A stretch of 63,652 nt of DNA from Planctomycetota bacterium (GTDB lineage Bacteria; Planctomycetota; Phycisphaerae; WQYP01): contig JAJYZF010000017.1 of the NCBI GenBank assembly GCA_021800165.1, positions 1-63,652 of the forward strand, written 5' to 3'. The translations under genes and the position numbers were made by a program. Positions 56,431 through 63,652 of this stretch are shown one piece after another; positions within the stretch are counted from its first letter, which is position 1, and each line of letters starts with the position of its first letter. Under the pieces are notes generated by a model, which saw only the letters and a list, made by a program, of their open reading frames with translations, had not been told where the DNA came from and ran no database searches.

Positions 56431-56845
56431 TGGCGGTTCCCTTAGCGTACCGATATTTCGTTTGCCGCCGACTGGTGAGGTTAAGGCGGGCGTCACCCTT
56501 TCACCCTAAAACCAAGCCGCGCTGGCCGGGAGAATCTTTTCCTCCCGCCGGTGCCCGAACCTCCAACCGGTGCTTCATCATATTGCGCTATCGCCTGCCC
56601 CCGGTCCATGACCACCGTTTTAGCATATTTGTTCCAGCCGAAGTTCAGAGTTGCCGATAATAATTCATGTTGTTTGTAATTCGCCGGGAAGCGGTTATAG
56701 TACGTTGGTCTTCGCGGGTTGCAGGGGCGGGTCTTTCAGACCAGTGTTACCCGGCAACACGCGTTTTGTTATTCGACGGGCTGTACAATGTTGCCGGGCT
56801 TCGGCACTTGAATTATTGTTGGACGATCATCGGAGACTCACCACT
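56431..56845. other. Intergenic region between proC and the CSSC membrane protein gene
   Basis: No credible gene. It holds a promoter candidate (56674-56701) and a leader of about 140 bases with GC-rich dyads, for example TGCCGGGCTTCGGCA near 56792. Confidence 0.4.
56674..56701 (+). promoter_or_regulatory. Promoter candidate for the CSSC membrane protein gene
   Basis: TTGTAA (56674-56679), 16-base spacer, TATAGT (56696-56701). The -10 matches consensus in five of six bases, the -35 in four. It lies about 140 bases before the start codon. Confidence 0.42.
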
Positions 56846-57439
56846 ATGATTTTGCCGTACAATTGGAAAGAATATCTGCGCATTACCAACATCCGCGACG
56901 CTATGAATCGCAATCAGTCGGTGATCAGCATTGTCGCGGTGGTCCTTACCATCATCGCCATCGCGTATATCCTCCACTATGAACTCCATCCTCCTTATGT
57001 TACCTCTGTCAACCAGTACTTCTACGATACCGCAACCCAACAACTGAAGGTGGAACCATCGACGGCCATTCCTCCGCTGCGTGGAGCCGGCGGCAAACAT
57101 ACTCTGGTCCGCGCGTATGTATTTACCTGTTCGAGTTGTGACAACAAACAGATTGGCTATCTGGAAAAATATACGCCGCAGGGCAAAGCCGCGTTATTGC
57201 AACTACAAAATATGGCCAAACAGCCTGCTCCCAAGCCTGGTCCGGGCCAAGCGCCCAACACCAACACCCAGTTCAACAATCCCTTCACTCTGGAAATGGA
57301 AGCCTACAACAGTTCGCTGGTGCGTCTGCCGGCCAAAGGTTCCCCCTGGGTGTTGGCCAATAGCCCGGAGGGGCAGCGCATTATGACCCCCGCGCCCTGT
57401 GCCACCGGTGTGCTAAAGCCTTGCGTTCCGCCATCCTAA
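56846..57439 (+). CDS. Single-pass membrane protein with CSSC motif, unknown function
   Basis: 197 residues from ATG 56846 (GGAGA upstream). Residues about 27-46 (VISIVAVVLTIIAIAYILHY) are one membrane helix after a short cytosolic N-terminus; the rest lies outside. YVFTCSSCDNKQIGYLEKY looks like half of a zinc ribbon or a redox CxxC; a further Cys pair is near the C-terminus (APCATGVLKPC). A Pro/Gln linker lies near residues 128-150. No family recognised. The neighbours proC and aroC give no functional hint. Confidence 0.7.
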   Translation: MILPYNWKEYLRITNIRDAMNRNQSVISIVAVVLTIIAIAYILHYELHPPYVTSVNQYFYDTATQQLKVEPSTAIPPLRGAGGKHTLVRAYVFTCSSCDNKQIGYLEKYTPQGKAALLQLQNMAKQPAPKPGPGQAPNTNTQFNNPFTLEMEAYNSSLVRLPAKGSPWVLANSPEGQRIMTPAPCATGVLKPCVPPS

Positions 57440-57503
57440 AAATTGCGACTCTTGATGGGCTAACCCGCAGGCACCCTCGAACGGTTGGGCCATCGGTCAA
57501 GCG

Positions 57504-58670
57504 CTATGACGACGTCCCAAGTTGACGGGCTGCGGCCAGATAGTTTTGGTAGTTGCTTTTCATTTCCGCCAGCGAATCTCCCCCGAATTTTTCCACCAGA
57601 CTGCGGGCTATTTCAAACGCCACCACCGCTTCGACCACCACGCCCGCAGCCGGTACCGCGCACACATCGCTGCGTTCATAATCCGCCTTGCCGCTTTCCT
57701 TGGTGATAATGTCCACGCTGGGCATAGGCCTTTTCAACAGCGTGCTGATCGGTTTCATCGCCGCCCGCACCACCACCGGCTGTCCGTTGGTCATGCCCCC
57801 TTCCAACCCACCGGCATTATTGCTGCCACGGGTAAAGCCCAGGCAGGCGGAATCCCGCCGCGACGCATCAAAGAAAATTGGATCATGCACTTCGGAACCG
57901 GGCAGTTCGGCAACCGCAAACCCCAATCCGATTTCCACCCCTTTGATCGCCTGAATACCCATAATCTCTGCCGCCAGGCGGGAATCCAGCTTCCAATCCC
58001 AATGCACGCTGCTCCCCAAACCCAGCGGACAACCGTACACGCGTGCTTCCACAATGCCACCTAAGGTGTCACCCACCTGTTTGGCTTCCCGGATAAGCTC
58101 GATCATGGCGGTTGAAGCCGCGGTATCAGGACAATAAACCTCGCTGCAGGCACTAAGCTCCCGAATTTTCTCCAGGCCCCACGCCTCATCAACCGCCGCC
58201 CGGACTTTGCCAATTTGTCGCGTAAAACCTATGACGCTAATGCCGAACTGATGCAGCAAACTTCGCGCCACCCCCCCTACCGCCACCCGATTGGCAGTCT
58301 CGCGAGCACTGGCTCTTTCCAAGGTTTCGCGGCAGTCCGTCATCAACCATTTCACAGCACCCGCCAGGTCGGCATGGCCAGGACGCGGCTTTACCAGCGC
58401 CGGGGCTGCATCCAGACGGGAATCCAAATTTGGTATTTCCATCACCACCGGCGAACCGATGGCTTTCCCACGGCGCACGCCGGTAAGAAACGTCACCGCG
58501 TCAGTTTCGATCCGTTGACGCCCGCCACGACCATACCCCCCCTGCCGACGGCGCAATTCATGATTAATCAGTTGCGTATCCAACGGCAAACCGGAGGGCA
58601 GCCCTTCCACAATGCTGATGAGGGCAGGACCATGGGATTCGCCGGCGGTTCGATAAGTTAGAGTAGCCAT
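57504..58670 (-). CDS. aroC: Chorismate synthase
   Basis: Last step of the shikimate pathway: EPSP to chorismate, with reduced FMN as cofactor. Signatures are TAGESHGPAL at residues 7-16, RRQGGYGRGGRQRIE, RPGHADLAGAVKW, ERASARETANRVAVG, GSEVHDPIF, NAGGLEGGMTNGQPVVVRAAMKPI and DVCAVPAAGVVVEAVVAFEIA. 388 residues, normal length. AGGATG lies before ATG 58670. Chorismate made here feeds PabB and the TrpC pathway encoded elsewhere in the window. The 1.3 kb upstream is non-coding. Confidence 0.97.
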   Translation of the reverse strand: MATLTYRTAGESHGPALISIVEGLPSGLPLDTQLINHELRRRQGGYGRGGRQRIETDAVTFLTGVRRGKAIGSPVVMEIPNLDSRLDAAPALVKPRPGHADLAGAVKWLMTDCRETLERASARETANRVAVGGVARSLLHQFGISVIGFTRQIGKVRAAVDEAWGLEKIRELSACSEVYCPDTAASTAMIELIREAKQVGDTLGGIVEARVYGCPLGLGSSVHWDWKLDSRLAAEIMGIQAIKGVEIGLGFAVAELPGSEVHDPIFFDASRRDSACLGFTRGSNNAGGLEGGMTNGQPVVVRAAMKPISTLLKRPMPSVDIITKESGKADYERSDVCAVPAAGVVVEAVVAFEIARSLVEKFGGDSLAEMKSNYQNYLAAARQLGTSS

Positions 58671-59264
58671 AGGTTCGACATCCTAGCAAAAAACTGAATT
58701 TCTCGCCACGCCACCCAGCCATCCATGATGTTTCAGATATGTGCCTTTCCGGCTCCCCAAAAAAGCAAAACCACACACCCCGACAATCGCAGCTCTGAAC
58801 CGCTAACGCCTTCTCCCATCTCCACATTACACGCGGCCATACGGTTGTGTCGGCCGGATAACGCCGAACCGTATACGGACGCATGCAATACACACGTCGG
58901 CATCCAATCAACCGCGAAAGATCAATTATTCTGCACGACCCAAGATCCGGAGCCTGGCCAAGCCGGAGGCCTCGGCAGAAGACACCCCGCCTTCAGGCAT
59001 ATCGGGCGAATTTCAGAATTGCGTGCAGATCAGATTTCTCTTGCTGGCAAAAGATTCCATGTACCCCAACAGAGCGCTAAATTTTCTTTCCCGCCGGGCT
59101 GGATTTTCAGCTTGCAGTGGCTAAGTCAGGCCATACTTTTATGAGCTCCCACTGGCACGGTGGGGTCATGACCGCAGGGCCCGCCACGTCATGCGTACGA
59201 CGGGGTGCGACGCCTTCAGACGCGGGTGCCGTCGGGGATTTATGGCCCCCAGTCGATACCTGAT

Positions 59265-59305
59265 AAAAAAGAATGTGAGGGGCCACAGGGCGTGACCCCT
59301 CACAT
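59265..59305 (-). terminator. Rho-independent terminator-like hairpin, leftward
   Basis: Perfect 10-base stem ATGTGAGGGG (59273-59282) / CCCCTCACAT (59296-59305), 13-base loop. Read leftward the stem is followed by T, C and six T residues (59272-59265). It would end a leftward transcript arriving from the DUF3494 side and insulate aroC. Confidence 0.7.
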
Positions 59306-59915
59306 GGAAACGGAGGGGGTGAGGAAGAGAGTCGAAGTTATACCAGTGAAACTTGCAGTGACAAGAATTCGCCCTTATACGCATTTCACCATCTCCCGGA
59401 CCGATGCCGGAACATTTCTCGCGGCCAACGGTGCGGCTCTTTGGTGGCCAGCGCCACGGTTAAGATACACTCGCAAAGCGGATGCCAATCCTGAAAAACC
59501 AACCTCGACAGAAGTAGCGCCCAGGAGGATTTATGCCTATTGGCCGAAGAAAACGCCCCAAAAATAAAATCCAAAATTTACCGCTTCGCATGGCTCTACC
59601 CCGACCTTCACCATCCATCACCGCGTCATTTTGTCGTACCGCGTCAAAATAACCCGGCCACATTGGAAACGGCCTCCAGACAGATTTCTCGATCGATCAA
59701 CAATGAGGTTCGATGCGAAGTGAACCATTAGAGCTTGGAGAGAGTACTGGCCGCCATCGGGTAAAAGCACCAGCATGAGGGAACTCAAGATGGCTCCCAG
59801 GACCGGCACCGATGCGTGCAGACACCCAAATGTTCTATGCTCGCCCGACCCAACACTCGTTCATCACAGAATTGATCTCGACGCGTCATAAGCCCGGCGC
59901 TGGTGCCGCAATATC

Positions 59916-59951
59916 CCTGTCGGGCCCGCATCTGGATAACAGCCCGACAGG
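59916..59951 (-). terminator. Stem-loop just after the DUF3494 gene
   Basis: CCTGTCGGGC (59916-59925) pairs perfectly with GCCCGACAGG (59942-59951) across 16 bases, 49 bases beyond the stop of the leftward gene. No T-tract follows, so termination would be weak or Rho-assisted. Confidence 0.5.
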
Positions 59952-59999
59952 ATAGCATTTAAGCCACGGCAATGGCCCTAGTTCCATTGGCGGACTCGT

Positions 60000-60776
60000 T
60001 TACGCCTTCCGACGTTTTAACAGCAACAATCCCACCGCACCAATGCCCAGCAGGCTCAGCGTGGCCGGTTCTGGTGTGGTGCTGGCGCAGTTGGTGATGG
60101 TGTTATCATCCAACGTCACCGCTCCATTGCGTGCCAGGGCACTTCCATCCATGATGGTGGCACCGGTATTCATGGTGATGCTGGTAAGGGCTAGAATGTG
60201 GCCCTCCAACGCAGTGCTCGTCCCCAGTGTGGCGGAGCTGCCGACTTGCCAGAAGATGTTGCAATCCGGCGTCGCCCCGTCGCTCATCACCACCGATGAG
60301 CCTGTAGCGGTGGTCAATGTGCTGCCGATCTGAAACACAAATTGGGCGTTGGCGTTGCCCTGATCATTCAAAATCAGCTTCCCGGTCAACGCTGCCGAGG
60401 ACGCAAAAAAATAGACGCCTGGAGTGAGGGTCATTCCACCGAGATCCTGGCCGGTCAAAGTTTTGGTGGGAGCCAGGCCGGCAGCCGAGTTATATGCCGT
60501 AGCCAAGTCCGTCTGGGCCTGTCCGGGAACAGCGCCCGTGGTGTAGATGAGGTACGGCGGAGTCACAGCACCAGGTGGAAAGCCGGTAATGGCGGACCCG
60601 GGGCTTACGCCTACGTTGCCGTCATTGATGACGGTGTTGCCCGTATTGGTGATGGTCGACCCCGCCAGCACGGCAAAGTTACCGGCGGTGCCCAGGGTGA
60701 TAGTCGTGGCGTTGGCCTGAAGTTGCCAGCCCGCCAGCACCGGAATCGCCACAAATAACAGTGTTTTACATCTCAT
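60000..60776 (-). CDS. DUF3494 (ice-binding-like) protein with PEP-CTERM tail
   Basis: Exported beta-solenoid protein. Signal peptide ends near ANA; the mature start ITLGTAGNFAVLAGSTITNTGNTVINDGNVGVSPGSAITGFPPG, seen in pieces, is the DUF3494 signature shared with ice-binding adhesins, followed by YNSAAGLAP, LTPGVYFFASSAALTG, FVFQIGSTLTTA and ALARNGAVTLDDNTI. The C-terminus is TPEPATLSLLGIG, a hydrophobic helix and KRRKA, a PEP-CTERM sorting tail. AAGGAG precedes ATG 60776. Most DUF3494 proteins of warm habitats are thought to be adhesins or matrix proteins; actual ice binding is not implied. Confidence 0.9.
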   Translation of the reverse strand: MRCKTLLFVAIPVLAGWQLQANATTITLGTAGNFAVLAGSTITNTGNTVINDGNVGVSPGSAITGFPPGAVTPPYLIYTTGAVPGQAQTDLATAYNSAAGLAPTKTLTGQDLGGMTLTPGVYFFASSAALTGKLILNDQGNANAQFVFQIGSTLTTATGSSVVMSDGATPDCNIFWQVGSSATLGTSTALEGHILALTSITMNTGATIMDGSALARNGAVTLDDNTITNCASTTPEPATLSLLGIGAVGLLLLKRRKA

Positions 60777-61065
60777 CGCGAAATCTCCTTATAAAACTGC
60801 CGGGCTTGCAGACGAAATATTCCACGGCCCTTGTGAACATCACGCAGCTACCAACCGTGGAGGCTTTACGCCTGAAAAACTCCCCGGCAGATTGATTATT
60901 CAATGCCAGAATAACTTGCCTCAGGCACTCAACGTCGTGCCCGGCTTCCACCCTAACAGATCATAAAGATATTTTTTTATATATCTGTATGCTCATTATT
61001 ATAGTAGGCGCGCGGCGGACTAAAGTCAAAATAATCCCAGATCCCAGATCTCGGCTCGGTGAAGT

Positions 61066-61437
61066 TCAGGCTTGCAGCCTCTGCACATGCGCCGCCAGCA
61101 GCCGCAGCGCTTTCCACTCCACGGTCTGGGGGTTGTGTTCCGGGCGGCCCACACCGTTGAAGGTTTCGGGGTCGCACCCGTTGGCACGCCAGTAGTCATT
61201 CTCGTTGGCGGCATTAATGGCCTCGGATGCACCTTGAGGCGGCTGCGGTACCGCTGCGGAGACGGCCGGTGCCGTGGGCACAGCCGGCGTAGCAATGGGT
61301 AACGGCGATACAGGCACCCCCGCAACGTCCATCGAAACAGCAAAGACCGGCTTCTGTACCGCTAAAAAATTTCCAATGGTAATCTTGATCTGGTCCAGAA
61401 TAAGATTTTTCTGCCTGGTTGGCATGGTATCGGTCAT
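61066..61437 (-). CDS. Small protein of unknown function downstream of sigma-54-type promoter A
   Basis: 123 residues from ATG 61437 (MTDTMPTRQKN), with AAAGGG nine bases upstream. The first 45 residues look structured (LILDQIKITIGNFLAVQ); the middle is Ala/Pro/Val-rich; the end (ENDYWRANGCDPETFNG, then VEWKALRLLAAHVQRLQA) ends in an amphipathic helix. No family recognised and no signal peptide. The upstream 300 bases carry a conserved box, a -24/-12 element and a leader hairpin that recur upstream of the DUF1328-like gene, so the two are probably co-regulated. Confidence 0.6.
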   Translation of the reverse strand: MTDTMPTRQKNLILDQIKITIGNFLAVQKPVFAVSMDVAGVPVSPLPIATPAVPTAPAVSAAVPQPPQGASEAINAANENDYWRANGCDPETFNGVGRPEHNPQTVEWKALRLLAAHVQRLQA

Positions 61438-61488
61438 GGTTATCAACCCTTTTCTAAAAGTTACCCACTTTGACAGGCCTATCCTCAC

Positions 61489-61527
61489 CGCGTACCCCGC
61501 CGCCGCACTTTGCGGGCGACGTACGCG
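61489..61527 (-). repeat. GC-rich leader hairpin A
   Basis: Arms 61489-61501 and 61514-61527 pair at 11 of 13 positions. It lies between promoter A and the 61437 start and corresponds to hairpin B (62438-62475), whose 13-base arms pair perfectly. Loops share the ACTT core. Confidence 0.6.
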
Positions 61528-61563
61528 ATATCCCGGGCGGCCAGAGCCACACTGAGTTGTTAC

Positions 61564-61579
61564 TGCAAAGCCTGTGCCG
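61564..61579 (-). promoter_or_regulatory. Sigma-54-type (-24/-12) promoter A
   Basis: Minus strand CGGCACAGGCTTTGCA. It has the invariant GG and GC dinucleotides at the right spacing and matches TGGCACGNNNNTTGCW except at two positions. The 14 core bases are identical in promoter B. Transcription would start near 61552, giving a leader of about 115 bases before the 61437 start. Confidence 0.6.
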
Positions 61580-61610
61580 TGGAAAGGCACGGAGGCGATT
61601 TGCGGCTTGT

Positions 61611-61672
61611 ATCTGGTGCGTGCTCGTGCGTAATGGCTTGTATTTGGCTCACACGATGCGGCCTATAATAAT
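61611..61672 (-). promoter_or_regulatory. Conserved 62-bp box A (candidate upstream activating sequence)
   Basis: Aligns without gaps to 62555-62616 with 50 of 62 bases identical by my count. On the plus strand it holds a tandem GTGCGTGnnnGTGCGTAA and ends in ATAATAAT. It begins exactly 32 bases upstream of promoter A, as box B does for promoter B, a normal range for enhancer-binding protein sites. Confidence 0.55.
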
Positions 61673-61773
61673 ACCCATGGGAAAAAACTCCGCCCGTTTT
61701 CACTCTGGACGGCGCGACCAGCCCGACACAATGGGGCTGACAAAATGGCGTGATCAAGACAATTTGGCCGGTT

Positions 61774-61959
61774 TCATAAACCATCGCCACAGCATACGGC
61801 AGCGATAGCCACGCATGACCAAAGTATCAGGGCCGCCGACACCATGGCGACCAATGCCACCATCAGCATAGATCCCCATCGATGGCCGTAAGCCCAATGC
61901 CCAACACTGCCCAGCACCATCAAGCCAATGCCCATCAATAAATAGCGTGTCCACATCAT
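61774..61959 (-). CDS. Small two-helix membrane protein
   Basis: 61 residues starting with two Met codons (61959), with a GGAG about 12 bases upstream. Almost all of the chain is hydrophobic: helix 1 near residues 5-22 (RYLLMGIGLMVLGSVGHW), a short basic loop with GHRWG, and helix 2 near 30-56 (MLMVALVAMVSAALILWSC). No family recognised. A longer frame in another register over the same DNA lacks such features. It lies between the DUF1328-like gene and box A, on the same strand. Confidence 0.5.
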   Translation of the reverse strand: MMWTRYLLMGIGLMVLGSVGHWAYGHRWGSMLMVALVAMVSAALILWSCVAIAAVCCGDGL

Positions 61960-62123
61960 AGGGCAGGCTCTCCGTGTAGCAGATTCTCGTTACCTCATTG
62001 GTTCCATGCGGCAGGCGCATCGGCCCCATTTCCGTGCCCGCACGGGCCTTCATCGAGTGCGAAAGGTGATCTTTAAATCAAGTTCGTGCCATCCCCAAGG
62101 GAGTGGGGCGAGCGGACCACGTT

Positions 62124-62291
62124 TTATTCTTTGGGAGCGTTGGAATACGCTTTTCCGGCAGGGCGGCGCAAGCTGAAAATCATGGAGGTAGCAAACCCGG
62201 CCAGAAATAGCAAAAACAGCAGGTCCGAGACTTCTGTAGCACTACTCACGATTCCAGAGAAGCTAAAAAATAAACCCGCAAGATTTAACAT
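62124..62291 (-). CDS. Small DUF1328/YtjA-like membrane protein
   Basis: 55 codons from ATG 62291 to TAA 62124-62126. The translation begins MLNLAGLFFSFSGIVSSATE and continues VSDLLFLLFLAGFATSMIFS, then a basic, polar tail of 15 residues. This resembles the core of DUF1328/YtjA proteins (LALIAAALGFGGLAG..., two short helices, 50-60 residues), though the first helix is short. DUF1328 proteins are small stress-associated membrane proteins of unknown function. The ribosome site (GGATG) is modest. Upstream lie leader hairpin B, promoter B and box B. Confidence 0.5.
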   Translation of the reverse strand: MLNLAGLFFSFSGIVSSATEVSDLLFLLFLAGFATSMIFSLRRPAGKAYSNAPKE

Positions 62292-62437
62292 AAGTCACAT
62301 CCATTTTTACACGTGCACGATACCGTTTCCGGCAGGTCTGGCCAAACAGGCCGCGCCAGGCGACTGCATTAACCGGGGCACCAGGCCGCGGCACCATAAT
62401 CTCCCGATCCACACCTCTAAAGGCACTACGTGCGGCC

Positions 62438-62475
62438 CGCGTGCCCCGCCGCCCCACTTACGGGCGGGGCACGCG
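62438..62475 (-). repeat. GC-rich leader hairpin B
   Basis: Perfect 13-base arms CGCGTGCCCCGCC (62438-62450) and GGCGGGGCACGCG (62463-62475) with a 12-base loop. It is in the leader predicted from promoter B, in the same relative place as hairpin A. Confidence 0.65.
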
Positions 62476-62507
62476 GTACATCCGCCTGACACCTCCGCTA
62501 TCAATAA

Positions 62508-62523
62508 AGCAAAGCCTGTGCCT
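62508..62523 (-). promoter_or_regulatory. Sigma-54-type (-24/-12) promoter B
   Basis: Minus strand AGGCACAGGCTTTGCT, identical to promoter A over 14 core bases and 32 bases downstream of box B. It drives leftward toward the DUF1328-like gene, with a leader of about 205 bases. Confidence 0.6.
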
Positions 62524-62554
62524 TGACGAACCAGGGCGCTGGCCTGCGGAGCGT

Positions 62555-62616
62555 ATTTGGTGCGTGGCAGTGCGTAAAGACTTGTGTTTGGCTTACGCGG
62601 CGCGGCCCATAATAAT
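62555..62616. promoter_or_regulatory. Conserved 62-bp box B (candidate upstream activating sequence)
   Basis: Counterpart of box A, with the same tandem GTGCGTGnnnGTGCGTAA and terminal ATAATAAT. It lies between promoter B (leftward) and promoter C (rightward), so one bound activator could serve both. Confidence 0.55.
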
Positions 62617-62682
62617 GTCAACGGAAAAGGCGCGGACCGTTTTGCCGTTTGCCACCTTGCAAAACCCGACAAAATGGGTCCG

Positions 62683-62710
62683 ACGAAATGTCGTCACCAC
62701 GACATTTTGT
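62683..62710. other. Stem-loop between box B and promoter C
   Basis: ACGAAATGTCGT (62683-62694) pairs with ACGACATTTTGT (62699-62710): 12 pairs including one G-T, four-base loop. Function unknown; it could be a protein-binding dyad. Confidence 0.5.
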
Positions 62711-62777
62711 CCGAGTGCGGATCCGTACTACCCATTCTCAATCACCACCAACGCTGATTCCCGCCACCCCCACCCAA

Positions 62778-62793
62778 TGGCATACCGCTTGCA
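62778..62793 (+). promoter_or_regulatory. Sigma-54-like (-24/-12) promoter C
   Basis: TGGCATACCGCTTGCA matches the consensus at all positions except CG to TA after TGGCA, with correct spacing. It lies about 138 bases before the start of the hydrophilic-protein gene and 161 bases from box B. Confidence 0.42.
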
Positions 62794-62930
62794 TATCGTT
62801 ATGGCGCGGCCACCGCGGGCAAGACGAGGCGGACGGGGATCTTCACATCCCCTCACCCAGCCATCACGCTTCTGGCGATGTTCGCAGCAGCCAACCACGG
62901 CGAAATCTTTTACCTTCAAGGAGTACTACC

Positions 62931-63431
62931 ATGCCCAGGACAAAACAACCGTCGCTTCACCCCGGTCACCACAGTGGCCCGCAAACCCAGGACGACCCCA
63001 TGGGGCCTCAATCCGCCCAGCGCCGTGGATCCGCTGCAGAGCAGCCGGATCGACAAAAAGGCAACGCCAACGAAATGCGTCCTGGCCATCAGACCAAACC
63101 CGGTCAGACGGATCCCGACAATCGCGACCAGCGCAAGCCGGGCCAATCCCACGAAAAAGATCGCGGGGCCGGCACCACCACGCCTGGCCACGCGGTGGAA
63201 TCACCAGGCATGACTCGCGATCGCAAGCCCTACACCCGCCGCAAAGACGCCGGCAGAGAGGATCCATTCCTGGAACGTGAGCCTCAACAAGCCGAGTCCC
63301 AAGCCGATGATGAAGAGGAGAAAGAAGAAGCGGCCATGAAAGCGCCTTTCCAGGAGTCCCCGAAAGATGACTGGGAGAGTCGGGTGCGGGCCACCAAACG
63401 GGCCCGTGCCATGCGCCCCCCGGCGCAGTAA
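62931..63431 (+). CDS. Highly hydrophilic, probably disordered protein
   Basis: 167 residues from ATG 62931, with AAGGAG eight bases upstream; the open frame extends further upstream without a ribosome site. Composition is dominated by Gln, Pro, Arg, Asp, Glu, Lys and Gly with almost no hydrophobic residues, no signal peptide and no membrane helix (MPRTKQPSLHPGHH..., later KPYTRRKDAG, then an acidic DDEEEKEE stretch). This is the profile of hydrophilin-like or desiccation/stress-protective proteins (inference); no family is recognised. It is divergent from the DUF1328-like gene and preceded by promoter C. Confidence 0.6.
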   Translation: MPRTKQPSLHPGHHSGPQTQDDPMGPQSAQRRGSAAEQPDRQKGNANEMRPGHQTKPGQTDPDNRDQRKPGQSHEKDRGAGTTTPGHAVESPGMTRDRKPYTRRKDAGREDPFLEREPQQAESQADDEEEKEEAAMKAPFQESPKDDWESRVRATKRARAMRPPAQ

Positions 63432-63603
63432 CCGTGACCAGTGGCCACATACCAGCGCCGCCCACGTCCACCAATATGTTTTTTTATCACCGTAAATGTA
63501 CAGGTACTTCGTTGAAATGTGCGGCTATACTCTACGCGGAGATTAACGGGACATTTTTGAAGGTCTGGAATCGCGGCGTCATCAGCGTATGGAGGGTGTT
63601 GCG

Positions 63604-63652
63604 GTGAGTCGTGGGCAGTTCATCAAGGCACCGATCGATGGTTTGACGAAAT
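63604..63652 (+). CDS. 5' end of a rightward gene, truncated by the window edge
   Basis: GTG 63604 is preceded by GGAGGG at 63591-63596, and the frame stays open to the end (first residues MSRGQFIKAPIDG). An in-frame ATG at 63589 is an alternative. Too short to assign. Confidence 0.35.
   Translation, partial: MSRGQFIKAPIDGLTK

Larger units (their letters stand above)
58671..59999. other. 1.3-kb stretch without a convincing gene
   Basis: Several short open frames occur on both strands but none shows a good ribosome site, family motif or coding-like composition. Two strong stem-loops lie here (59265-59305 and 59916-59951). It may be a decayed region. Confidence 0.5.
62292..62930. other. Regulatory region between the DUF1328-like and hydrophilic-protein genes
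   Basis: 639 bases between divergent genes. It contains leader hairpin B, promoter B, box B, a second strong hairpin (62683-62710) and promoter C. Open frames on both strands overlap these elements and are judged non-coding. Confidence 0.55.

Noticed and set aside
58725..59567. Two rightward frames of 139 and 120 codons upstream of aroC
   Set aside because: No ribosome sites, no hydrophobic or motif pattern, and the second reads straight through the perfect terminator-like hairpin at 59265-59305.
61470..61808. 112-codon rightward frame whose segment around box A resembles one around box B at protein level
   Set aside because: The similarity follows DNA conservation evenly over codon positions, including non-synonymous changes, so it fits a regulatory element better than a protein.
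62078..62091. Fourth sigma-54 element (TGGCACGAACTTGA, minus strand) before the two-helix protein
   Set aside because: The -24 part is perfect, but the -12 part lacks GC and the spacing is one base short.
62441..63280. 279-codon rightward frame overlapping the hydrophilic-protein gene in another register
   Set aside because: It crosses hairpin B, promoter B and box B, lacks a ribosome site, and the alternative frame from 62931 has a good AAGGAG.

Overview
The window reads as chromosomal DNA from a Gram-negative-type bacterium, most likely Planctomycetota of the class Phycisphaerae (inference). The pointers are three short PEP-CTERM proteins with planctomycete-style tails, a TIGR03790 protein, an LptE-like lipoprotein and LpxH-like phosphatase (so an outer membrane with LPS), a ComM/YifB ATPase without its usual cysteines, and many secreted proteins of unknown function. 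Genes are dense and on both strands. I see no rRNA, tRNA, CRISPR array, integrase or transposase.

1-9 kb: start of a leftward gene, MscL with a proline tract and zinc ribbon, a ROK kinase overlapping alanine dehydrogenase, an MFS transporter, an RlmI-like rRNA methyltransferase, an Amt ammonium transporter with Glu in place of the first pore His, and a GH57 glycosidase. 9-19 kb: a large secreted protein of unknown function, a DUF2950 lipoprotein with a small Gly/His-rich lipoprotein, cyclophilin-mnmG, and a leftward PEP-CTERM/TIGR01777 epimerase/ppk1 unit. 20-33 kb: Kch-type K+ channel, pabB, a TPR protein with a PocR-GAF-SpoIIE phosphatase, a DtxR/MntR-like repressor divergent from a non-canonical Nramp transporter plus a small membrane protein, a second PEP-CTERM paralogue, a CPBP protease, trpC and an LpxH-like enzyme. 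33-46 kb: a leftward envelope group (TPR protein, lptE, ftsH), yifB, a zinc-ribbon coiled-coil protein with RNase H, an amino-acid permease fused to a USP domain, a HAD phosphatase, and a porin-cytochrome c operon ending in a strong terminator. 46-59 kb: tandem structured repeats, then accA-pyrE-UPF0104, two tandem PfkB kinases with signs of gene conversion, an M20 hydrolase/TIGR03790/proC unit, a membrane protein and aroC.

59-63.6 kb is sparse and is the most unusual part. It holds a DUF3494 PEP-CTERM protein and four small genes, including a 55-codon DUF1328-like membrane protein and a disordered hydrophilic protein. Two stretches about 0.94 kb apart share the same leftward layout: a 62-bp conserved box, then exactly 32 bp, then an identical sigma-54-type -24/-12 element, then a GC-rich leader hairpin, then a small gene. 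A third sigma-54-like element faces right toward the hydrophilic protein and sits so that it could share the second box. I read this as a small, apparently undescribed sigma-54 regulon of envelope or stress genes (inference).

Other strong leads are the altered metal site of the Nramp protein next to a 29-bp near-palindrome, the H-to-E Amt variant, an internal start in kch that could give a free RCK domain, and tandem hairpins with covarying stems upstream of the porin operon.
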